A DNA stretch of 23,684 nt, taken from the NCBI GenBank assembly GCA_047615875.1, contig JBLHGU010000071.1, forward strand, positions 1-23,684, given 5' to 3'. The position numbers and the translations under genes are program-made. The notes under the pieces were generated by a model that was not told the origin of the DNA, ran no database searches, and worked only from the letters and a program-made list of their open reading frames with translations. The stretch comes from JBLHGU01 sp047615875. GTDB lineage: Bacteria; Pseudomonadota; Gammaproteobacteria; Arenicellales; CAJQKF01. Positions 14,925-21,827 of the stretch are shown piece after piece. The stretch's first letter is position 1. Every line of letters begins with the position of its first letter.

Positions 14925-17052
14925 GCTCAGACTGAAGTTTGTTCAAAAAGTTTTTCAGATGCATGGGTTTGCCAAGGAAATAACCCTGACCTTGATTGCA
15001 ACCCAGTTCTTCCAGAACTTCCAGTTGTTTGTCATTCTCAATGCCTTCAGCAATAATGTTTAGGTTAAGGTTCCGGGCGAGGTTAATGAAAACAGATACG
15101 ATATTGCTGCCGGATCCAATACCTTGATTTAAGTCTTTGGTAAAGGTTTTGTCGATTTTAAGTATATCAACTGGCAGGCGATTCAGATAGGACAAGCCAG
15201 ATGCGCCAGTACCAAAATCATCTAATGCGATTTTGTAGCCCATTTCCTTTAGTTTAGCCAGATTGTCCAGGGTTTTCTGATCAGTTAACAACTTATCGTT
15301 TTCGGTTACCTCAAGCACAAAATCAGAAGGCTCAAGATTTGCTGTTTCTACAATATTTCGAATTCCATCCACTACATTATCGGAATTCAAATAGGACGGA
15401 AATAGATTGATATGAAAGGGAATGGATACACCGTAATTTCTTAAAGTTCTTAATGCCGCGCATGACTTCTGGAATACTCTTTGATCAATTTCACGAGCAT
15501 GGCCAGACTCCATTGCCATGCTCAGGAATGAGCCTGCGGCAATATGGCCTTTCTGTGGATGAATCCATTGCATTAACACCTCTGCAGCAATGATCTTTTT
15601 TTCTTTGAGATCAAAAATAGGCTGCATAATTATTTCTATTTCGTCGTTATCCAATGCTTGTCGAATTGCGCCCTTTAGTTCGGCTTTTTCCTTCAGCTCT
15701 GTACGCATGGATGGCTCAAACATAACCACATTGTGTGAGGTTGCCAACTTGGCATTTTGAGCAGCAAGCTGAGCGTCGCGCATTAATTCATCGGCGGTAA
15801 CCTCAAAAATTTCAGGAATCGCAACGCCAAAACAGGCGTCGATGACAATTTCCTGAGCATCCACCACTAGCGGTTCTACAAGCCTCGCGCGTAGTTTAGT
15901 GGCGAACTTCATACTGTAATTTTGGCTGGAAAAATCGTATACAGCGATAACATATTGATCGCCAGAAAATCTTCCGCTAATTGCGTTTGAAGGCATATTG
16001 CTCAACATGTGTTCGGCGAATTTCGAAATAACTCCATCGCCCACATGATACCCGTATTGATCATTGACGGTCTTGATGCCTACCAGATCAATAAAAATCA
16101 TGGCGATTTTAGGCGCCCGGCCATCATAGTTTTGAATGATTCCCTCGACCTCTTGCATAAAAGCATGTCGAGTTAATAACCCGGTTAATTGATCATGCTT
16201 ATCGTGATGTATCTGCTGAGTTTCAGCTATTTCCTGTTGTTCCTGAAAATGCGCCAATGCAATCGCAGTAGCACATTGCTCTGAGAATAAAGACAGAGCC
16301 AAAATTGTTTCCATCGAATCCAGCTTGCCAGGTTCTGTTCCCAGTACAACCGCCCCAAGGGACTTGTCCATCATAATGACTGGAACGGCAAAAATATCTC
16401 GTCCTTGCTGGCCTTGACCACGCAGGTATTTAGATTGACGACTATCCATTGCGAGACTGGCGGCACGAACATGAAATTCACTTTCGTCGCCACTTAACTG
16501 CAGCGTGCCACCGCCGCGTTGTAATATATAGATTGATAGATCGTTTTCTTCGAGAAAAATTGTCGCCTGTCGGGAAATGGTTTTTAGTACCTGCTCCGGA
16601 TTCTGATTTTCATTAATTGCCTTGTTGGCGGCAAGCAGGGTGTCAACAACATTCAGTCGCCTGGTTAATATGCTGCGTTCAAATTGTTCATCAAATAACA
16701 ACTTGCAAACTTTTCTGAGCTGAAACTCTTTTTCCAAAGTATATAAAGCAAGCATAATCACAACCACAAAAACCGCTATCTTGAACATCTGTTCAGGAAT
16801 CCATGTCGGCAGACTGGTGCCCAGCTCACTACTGATCATTAACAGGCTGATCATGACAAGAACGGTAACAACAGCGGTAAGCATCCACAACTGAAAGCGT
16901 CGTTTATCAACCTGTTGCATACTTAGATTTGTCGACTGATCAGGTGTTTTCAGGCCAGCCCTATCTGCGGCAATCTGAAGCGCGGTAGTATCCAGACTGG
17001 TGGTCATTTGGCCGACTTGTTCGGGCTCACCTTTGGAAGGGGGATATTCCAT
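14911..17052 (-). CDS. Membrane GAF-GGDEF(degenerate)-EAL c-di-GMP phosphodiesterase
   Basis: A 713-residue signalling protein. Order: a soluble N-terminus, two membrane spans (about 56-75 and 88-105), a linker helix, a GAF-like sensor region (about 140-270), GGDEF (about 285-445) and EAL (about 455-705). The GGDEF signature is SGDQY (363-367), so cyclase activity is probably lost, although Asp322 and the fold (DQLTGLLTRHAF) remain. The EAL domain carries every metal and catalytic residue I can check: Glu491 (AEVLMQW, an EVL variant), Asn549, Glu584, Asp611-Asp612 (DDFGTG), Lys632 (LKIDKTF), Glu669 (AEGIEN) and Gln689 (QGYFLGKP). It is therefore probably a c-di-GMP phosphodiesterase that lowers the messenger, with GGDEF as a possible GTP-sensing domain. 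The start is uncertain: no ribosome site before ATG 17052, and Met16 is an alternative. Confidence 0.9.
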   Translation of the reverse strand: MEYPPSKGEPEQVGQMTTSLDTTALQIAADRAGLKTPDQSTNLSMQQVDKRRFQLWMLTAVVTVLVMISLLMISSELGTSLPTWIPEQMFKIAVFVVVIMLALYTLEKEFQLRKVCKLLFDEQFERSILTRRLNVVDTLLAANKAINENQNPEQVLKTISRQATIFLEENDLSIYILQRGGGTLQLSGDESEFHVRAASLAMDSRQSKYLRGQGQQGRDIFAVPVIMMDKSLGAVVLGTEPGKLDSMETILALSLFSEQCATAIALAHFQEQQEIAETQQIHHDKHDQLTGLLTRHAFMQEVEGIIQNYDGRAPKIAMIFIDLVGIKTVNDQYGYHVGDGVISKFAEHMLSNMPSNAISGRFSGDQYVIAVYDFSSQNYSMKFATKLRARLVEPLVVDAQEIVIDACFGVAIPEIFEVTADELMRDAQLAAQNAKLATSHNVVMFEPSMRTELKEKAELKGAIRQALDNDEIEIIMQPIFDLKEKKIIAAEVLMQWIHPQKGHIAAGSFLSMAMESGHAREIDQRVFQKSCAALRTLRNYGVSIPFHINLFPSYLNSDNVVDGIRNIVETANLEPSDFVLEVTENDKLLTDQKTLDNLAKLKEMGYKIALDDFGTGASGLSYLNRLPVDILKIDKTFTKDLNQGIGSGSNIVSVFINLARNLNLNIIAEGIENDKQLEVLEELGCNQGQGYFLGKPMHLKNFLNKLQSEQTEV

Positions 17053-17189
17053 ATTAATTTAAATGATTTTTTAGCTTTATATTTAATGTTACTGGCGGAT
17101 GCCCGGCACTTTTCTATAGCTTACTCAAAGCGAACTATCCGTTTCTACCGTTCAACTAATATCGATTGATTTCTAACTAACATCTGGAG

Positions 17190-17219
17190 TTGACGTGCAT
17201 TGAGTCGTAAACTTATCTT
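17190..17219 (+). promoter_or_regulatory. Candidate promoter of the 113-aa gene
   Basis: TTGACG (17190-17195) and TATCTT (17214-17219) are 18 nt apart. The implied start near 17226 leaves a leader of about 47 nt before the TTG start. The -10 is partly covered by an inverted repeat (17211-17230). The remaining 220-nt divergent gap is AT-rich; a TATAGA on the opposite strand near 17113 could serve the GGDEF-EAL gene but lacks a -35. Confidence 0.4.
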
Positions 17220-17230
17220 ACCAAATAAGT
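17211..17230. repeat. Inverted repeat over the -10 region
   Basis: ACTTAT (17211-17216) and ATAAGT (17225-17230) are perfect complements around an 8-nt centre. It covers the proposed -10 and start point of the downstream promoter, so it could be a repressor site. Six-nt arms are only moderately significant in AT-rich DNA. Confidence 0.35.
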
Positions 17231-17272
17231 ATAGACCTTATATTTACCACACCTAGGAACGAAGGAGAAGCA

Positions 17273-17614
17273 TTGAAAATACAGGTCAGGGGCAATCACA
17301 TCCCCGATGTACAGAGTAATGAGCCTCTTTATAAACGGGTTCCGGCCTATAGTGACGATGGTAAACCACTGAGTGACTTTATGATGCTAATCCCAGGTTT
17401 GCGCGAATGGTCTGTGGACAGGTTCACGGATCGGCTAGCAGGGATGCAGGCGGTGCTCGGACAATATCAACAGGTTGTGTTTGCAGATCTGAATGTTCCA
17501 TTGAATATTCTTTGGGTTTCTATGCTGCCTGAGTTTGGGCTAATAACGAGAATTTCTGCTGATCTGCAGTCCCGCGTGCCGGAAGCTAAGCTGATTGCTT
17601 CAGACCAATCTTGA
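17273..17614 (+). CDS. Conserved hypothetical soluble protein, 113 aa
   Basis: I do not recognise a named function. The protein starts at TTG 17273, preceded by a strong AAGGAGA ribosome site with 4-5 nt spacing, which fixes the start and argues for real translation. It has no membrane span or signal peptide. The N-terminal part (VRGNHIPDVQSNEPLYKRVPAYSDDGKPLSDFMMLIPGL) is polar and looks conserved in style. A mixed helical region (REWSVDRFTDRLAGMQAVLGQY) precedes a hydrophobic strand region (QQVVFADLNVPLNILWVSMLPEFGLITRISADLQSRVPEAKLI), which suggests a small alpha/beta fold. It is divergent from the GGDEF-EAL gene and convergent with algC, 22 nt apart. Confidence 0.75.
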   Translation: MKIQVRGNHIPDVQSNEPLYKRVPAYSDDGKPLSDFMMLIPGLREWSVDRFTDRLAGMQAVLGQYQQVVFADLNVPLNILWVSMLPEFGLITRISADLQSRVPEAKLIASDQS

Positions 17615-17636
17615 GCTGAATTTACAAATAGAACCG

Positions 17637-19043
17637 TTAGAATGGTAATTGAATGCAATTGTTAATTTTCTTAAACAGGCTACGGAATTCTTCCTTTATA
17701 TAATTTAGATTAGATTCTGAATCCGCTTCAAAACGAAGAATAACGGTGGGGGTAGTATTGGATGCGCGACTTAAACCGAATCCAAAGGGCCAGTCAACTC
17801 TTAAACCGTCAATCGTGCTGACGTCTGCGTTCTCAAAACTGGCAATATCTTTCAGTTTCTCAATCATGCTGTGACCCTCACCTTCATTTAATTCGAGCCG
17901 AAGTTCGGGCGTAATTAAAGTTTTGGGTAATGCCCTGAAAATTTCTGCGGCAGATTGCTGTTTGGCCGAGATGAGTTCACACAACCTGGCACCGGTATAC
18001 AGGCCATCGTCAAAGCCGTACCAGCGCTCTTTGAAGAAGATGTGCCCACTCATTTCTCCAGCCAATATGGCATCGCTAGAATTCAACTTTGCCTTTATAA
18101 GAGAGTGACCGGTTTTATACATTATCGGTTTGCCACCAGCCTTGATAATTGCCTGGGGAAGGCTACGTGTACACTTCACATCAAATAAAATCTCCGCACC
18201 GGGGTTTCGGCTTAATGTGTCTTGTGCGTAAAGAATCATTTGGCGATCTGGCCAGATAACTTCGGCATCTGATGAAACTACGCCCAGACGGTCACCATCT
18301 CCGTCGAAGGCAATGCCAAAATCGGCCTTATGTTGTAGAACAGCGGCTTTTAAATCAATCAGGTTTTTTTCGTCAACGGGATCTGGGTGATGATTGGGGA
18401 AATTTCCATCGACCTCACTATATAACTCAATTATATCCAGACCCAATGCTCGGTAAAGTTGAGGCGCGATTGCACCGGCAATTCCATTGCCGCAATCCAT
18501 GACTATTTTTAAACGACGTGTGATGGAAATATCAGAACAGATTCGATCGATATAGGTCTGAGACATGTCGAGTTTTCTTGAGGAACCGGAGCCAGTAGGT
18601 AGGTCCTGATTGATGATTCGATCGTACAATGTCGTGATTGCATCACCATGCAATGTTTGCCCATTAATCATGACTTTAAAGCCATTGTAATCAGGTGGGT
18701 TATGGCTTCCCGTAACACTTACTGATGAACCGCAGGCTAAATGATGGGTGGCGAAATAAACAACAGGGGTGGGCGCCATACCAATATCAATAACGTTTAT
18801 GCCGCTTTCTTTCAGGCCATTACAAAGGGCCTCGGACATCTGTGGACCGGATAGTCGTCCGTCACGCCCAACCACTATTTCGTTGTTACCGCTTTCAAGT
18901 GCGGTTGCACCGATTGATCGCCCGATCCAGTAAACATTTTGTGAGGTAAGACTGTCGCCTACAATTCCACGAATATCATAGGCTTTGAAAATATGTGCTG
19001 GCAGATCAATAGACATTTTATTTAGATTTGGTTCCGTGAGCAT
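17637..19043 (-). CDS. algC: Phosphomannomutase/phosphoglucomutase AlgC
   Basis: Bifunctional PMM/PGM that interconverts hexose 1- and 6-phosphates for LPS and exopolysaccharide precursors. Length 468, close to P. aeruginosa AlgC (463). Motifs: IFKAYDIRGIVGDSLT at the N-terminus, the phosphoserine loop TGSHNPPDYNG with Ser113, the metal loop FDGDGDRLGV, the sugar-binding GEMSGHIFFKERWYGFDDG and the phosphate-binding RASNTTP near the end. EVDGNFPNHHPDPVDEKNL is diagnostic of the AlgC branch. The start is ambiguous. ATG 19043 has no ribosome site and lies only 10 nt from a 26-bp palindrome; Met10 (ATG 19018-19016) would place MSIDLPAHIFKAYDIRG at the terminus, as in the family, and is equally plausible. 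It lies downstream of lpdA on the same strand after a 139-nt gap that probably contains its own promoter. Confidence 0.95.
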   Translation of the reverse strand: MLTEPNLNKMSIDLPAHIFKAYDIRGIVGDSLTSQNVYWIGRSIGATALESGNNEIVVGRDGRLSGPQMSEALCNGLKESGINVIDIGMAPTPVVYFATHHLACGSSVSVTGSHNPPDYNGFKVMINGQTLHGDAITTLYDRIINQDLPTGSGSSRKLDMSQTYIDRICSDISITRRLKIVMDCGNGIAGAIAPQLYRALGLDIIELYSEVDGNFPNHHPDPVDEKNLIDLKAAVLQHKADFGIAFDGDGDRLGVVSSDAEVIWPDRQMILYAQDTLSRNPGAEILFDVKCTRSLPQAIIKAGGKPIMYKTGHSLIKAKLNSSDAILAGEMSGHIFFKERWYGFDDGLYTGARLCELISAKQQSAAEIFRALPKTLITPELRLELNEGEGHSMIEKLKDIASFENADVSTIDGLRVDWPFGFGLSRASNTTPTVILRFEADSESNLNYIKEEFRSLFKKINNCIQLPF

Positions 19044-19053
19044 TTTTGGATTT

Positions 19054-19079
19054 ATATTTATTCAGATCTGAATAAATAT
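19054..19079. repeat. 26-bp perfect palindrome upstream of algC
   Basis: The half-site ATATTTATTCAGA (19054-19066) is followed directly by its exact reverse complement (19067-19079), with no spacer, centred on AGATCT. It lies 10 nt before the first possible algC ATG and 37 nt before the second. A dimeric regulator operator or a cruciform or hairpin in the 5' region is likely. It lacks the GC stem of an intrinsic terminator, although it is followed on the minus strand by an A-rich rather than T-rich stretch. Confidence 0.9.
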
Positions 19080-19182
19080 TTTCGTGGCAACATGGGTATT
19101 TATGCTCTAAGTGTAGAGGCAACATAACAGCCGAAAGTAGAAGGCAATGCAAAGTTGAGTTGCACTTCATTAAGAGAATTCT

Positions 19183-20607
19183 CTAATTAGCTTTGTGAAT
19201 AGCCCGTTTGGTAACCGCTAATGCGGCTTCGTGGGTGGCTTCGGACAAAGTGGGGTGAGCATGAATCGTTCGTGCCAGATCTTCTGAGCTGGCACGATAT
19301 TCCATCGCGAGTACAGCTTCGGCAATCAATTCCGAGGCATGCGGTCCGATAATATGCACGCCAAGAATCTCATCAGTGTCTTTGTGTGCGACTATCTTTA
19401 CGAATCCAGCAGTATCATTCATAGCTTTGGCACGGCCAGTTGCTGCGAAAGGGAAACTACCAGTGGCGATAGGAATGTCTGCTTGTTTTAGTTCATGTTC
19501 TGTTTTACCAACCCAGGCTATTTCGGGATGAGTATAGATTACCCAGGGTACTGTATTAAAATCCAGGTGTCCTTTTAAACCGGCAATATTTTCAATAATG
19601 GCTACGCCTTCTTCAGACGCTTTGTGAGCAAGCATAGGGCCTGGAACGCAATCACCCACTGCGTAGACACCAGTCATGGCTGTGGCATTATGATCGTTAA
19701 TCTGGATAAAACCTCTTGCGTCGGTTTGAATGTCGGTATCGCTGTCGAATAAATTGTCTGTGTATGGACGACGTCCAATGGCAACAATTAACTTATCAAC
19801 CTCTATCTTGTTATCCACATCTTTTTGCAAATACTCAACACTGCAAACACCGTCCTTCACAGTAGCACCGGTAACCTTTGCGCCTAACTTGATGTCGAGT
19901 CCCTGACGCTTAAGTTGTTTCTGCGCCTCTCGACTTACCTGGTTGTCAGCGACGGCGAGAAAAGAATCCAGCGCCTCGAGTACGACCACCTCAGAGCCCA
20001 ATCTCCGCCAGACGCTGCCCAGTTCCAAACCAATAACTCCCGCACCGATAACCCCCAGTCGTTTGGGTACTTCATTGAATGACAAAGCGCCGGTCGAATC
20101 GACCACATTCTCACCATCGAAGGGTACCGGGGGCAATGCCATTGGTTCTGATCCGCTAGCTAGAATGACGTGTTCGGCAGCGATGGTTTGATCGTCAGAA
20201 CCTTCGGTTTTAATAGAGATGGTTTTGTCTTTGTGTAAGGTACCATGGCCGTTAAAGAATGCGATCTTGTTGGCTTTAAACAGCATGCCAATGCCACCAG
20301 TGAGGTCGCTAACTATCTTGTCCTTGCGTTTTAACATGGTGTTAAGGTTCAGGCTAACACCGTCGACTTCAATGCCGTGGGCGGCCAGACCTTTTAAAGC
20401 TTGTTCGTAGTGTTCTGACGAATCAAGCAAGGCCTTGGATGGAATGCAACCCACGTTCAGACAGGTGCCACCCGGGCTGGCCTTGCCCTTACTGTTACGT
20501 GTCTTATCGATACAGGCTGTTTTAAGGCCCAGTTGTGCCGCTCGAATAGCAGTGACATAACCACCGGGTCCACCACCTATAATTACTACATCAAATTTTT
20601 CTGACAT
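19183..20607 (-). CDS. lpdA: Dihydrolipoyl dehydrogenase (E3) of the 2-oxoglutarate dehydrogenase complex
   Basis: FAD/NAD flavoenzyme that reoxidises dihydrolipoyl groups of SucB and passes electrons to NAD+; it may also serve other lipoyl complexes. The 474-residue protein has the N-terminal FAD motif GGGPGGYVTA (11-20), the redox disulfide Cys49/Cys54 in GGTCLNVGCIPSK, the NAD-binding GAGVIGLELGSVW, the second FAD motif GVYAVGDCVPGPMLAHKASEEG and the dimer-interface His451/Glu456 in HAHPTLSEA. An internal HGIEVDGVSLNLNTMLKRKDKIV matches the sucB-linked lpd type. It follows sucB with a 1-nt gap, with a GGAG ribosome site in the sucB tail. The 139 nt after it hold a small EcoRI-containing palindrome over the stop codon and a short TGCAA/TTGCA hairpin, but no convincing terminator. 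Confidence 0.97.
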   Translation of the reverse strand: MSEKFDVVIIGGGPGGYVTAIRAAQLGLKTACIDKTRNSKGKASPGGTCLNVGCIPSKALLDSSEHYEQALKGLAAHGIEVDGVSLNLNTMLKRKDKIVSDLTGGIGMLFKANKIAFFNGHGTLHKDKTISIKTEGSDDQTIAAEHVILASGSEPMALPPVPFDGENVVDSTGALSFNEVPKRLGVIGAGVIGLELGSVWRRLGSEVVVLEALDSFLAVADNQVSREAQKQLKRQGLDIKLGAKVTGATVKDGVCSVEYLQKDVDNKIEVDKLIVAIGRRPYTDNLFDSDTDIQTDARGFIQINDHNATAMTGVYAVGDCVPGPMLAHKASEEGVAIIENIAGLKGHLDFNTVPWVIYTHPEIAWVGKTEHELKQADIPIATGSFPFAATGRAKAMNDTAGFVKIVAHKDTDEILGVHIIGPHASELIAEAVLAMEYRASSEDLARTIHAHPTLSEATHEAALAVTKRAIHKAN

Positions 20608-20608
20608 T

Positions 20609-21826
20609 TTAGAGCTCCAGCAACATGCGCGCAGGATCTTCCAGGCAGTCCTTTATACTGACAAGAAATTGCACGGCTTCCTTACCATCTACGATGCGAT
20701 GATCATAGGAGAGCGCCAGATACATCATGGGTCTTATAACCACTTCACCTTCCACAGCTACTGGGCGCTGCTGAATTTTATGCATACCAAGAATGGCGCT
20801 TTGTGGCGGATTCAGGATGGGTGTGGAAAGTAATGAGCCAAAAATACCGCCATTGGTTATGGTGAAAGTGCCACCAGTCAACTCATCCATTTTGATGCCG
20901 GCCTTTTGTGCTCTGGCGCCAAAGTCGCTAATTTCTGCTTCAATTCGCGCGAAACTCTTGTTTTCCACATCACGTAAAACCGGTACTAACAACCCGCGTG
21001 GAGAAGAAACGGCTATGCCAACGTCACAATAGTTATGATGAACTATGTCCGTGCCATCTACAAATGCATTGATTAGTGGGAATTTCTTTAAACCCTCTGC
21101 GGCAGCTTTTACGAAAAATGACATGAACCCCAAACGTGCACCATGGGTTTCTTCAAAATCTTTTTTGTACCGACTGCGCATGGCCATTACAGCACCCATG
21201 TCAACTTCATTGAAGGTGGTTAACATGGCGGCCGTTTGCTGGGATTGCACCAGTCTGGTCGCAATGGTTTTTCGAAGACGGCTCATGGGTTCTCGATGCT
21301 CGCCTCGCTCCCCAACGGTTGTGAGTGGGGGCAGTGCAGGCGACGCTTTAGTGACAGGAGCCGCGGCGGGTGCAGGTGCTGCCTTGTTGTCATTGCCAAC
21401 TGAATTCAGGTGATTTAGCACATCCTCTTTAATCAAGCGACCATCTTTGCCAGAACCTTTAATATCGGCGGCATTAAGACTGTGCTGGGCTAGCAGTGCC
21501 CGAACCGCGGGACCGCTTCGATCTCCATTGTCGTCAGATGTGGTTTGGGCAGGCTCATCGCTTTCAGAAGATATTTCGGCGGGAGCTTCTGCATCTTCGA
21601 TAACTGAGAGAGGGTCGCCTTCGTTAACAGTTTCACCGGCCCCATGTAGTATTTTTCCCAGCACACCATCCTGAGGCGCTGGGACTTCGAGTACGACTTT
21701 TTCGGTCTCAACGTCTACTAGAATCTCATCTCGACGCACAAAGTCACCTTCCTGTTTGTGCCACTCCAGTATGGTGGCATCGGCTACAGATTCTGGAAGC
21801 GTAGGAACTTTTATTTCACTGGGCAT
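20609..21826 (-). CDS. sucB: Dihydrolipoyl succinyltransferase (E2) of the 2-oxoglutarate dehydrogenase complex
   Basis: E2 core enzyme that transfers the succinyl group from the lipoyl arm to CoA. Domains: lipoyl domain at residues 1-76 with the lipoylated Lys43 in VDVETEKVVLEV; an Ala/Pro/Glu-rich linker; the peripheral subunit-binding domain (about 108-146, GPAVRALLAQHSLNAADIKG ... GRLIKEDVL); a second Ala-Pro hinge (KAAPAPAAAPV); and the catalytic core from about 175, with MSRLRKTIATRLVQSQQTAAMLTTFNEVDM. The active-site pair is His376 and Asp380 (SYDHRIVDGKEAV). Length 405 equals E. coli SucB (405). One lipoyl domain only, as expected for SucB. It is separated from sucA by a single nucleotide and from lpdA by another, so the three are translated from one transcript. 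Confidence 0.98.
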   Translation of the reverse strand: MPSEIKVPTLPESVADATILEWHKQEGDFVRRDEILVDVETEKVVLEVPAPQDGVLGKILHGAGETVNEGDPLSVIEDAEAPAEISSESDEPAQTTSDDNGDRSGPAVRALLAQHSLNAADIKGSGKDGRLIKEDVLNHLNSVGNDNKAAPAPAAAPVTKASPALPPLTTVGERGEHREPMSRLRKTIATRLVQSQQTAAMLTTFNEVDMGAVMAMRSRYKKDFEETHGARLGFMSFFVKAAAEGLKKFPLINAFVDGTDIVHHNYCDVGIAVSSPRGLLVPVLRDVENKSFARIEAEISDFGARAQKAGIKMDELTGGTFTITNGGIFGSLLSTPILNPPQSAILGMHKIQQRPVAVEGEVVIRPMMYLALSYDHRIVDGKEAVQFLVSIKDCLEDPARMLLEL

Positions 21827-21827
21827 T

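Noticed and set aside
15950..15975. Diguanylate cyclase function for the GGDEF domain
   Set aside because: The signature is SGDQY instead of GGDEF, which normally abolishes cyclase activity.
19173..19184. AGAGAATTCTCT palindrome at the lpdA stop as terminator
   Set aside because: The 12-bp palindrome has no loop sequence and no following T-run on the minus strand, so an intrinsic terminator is unlikely.
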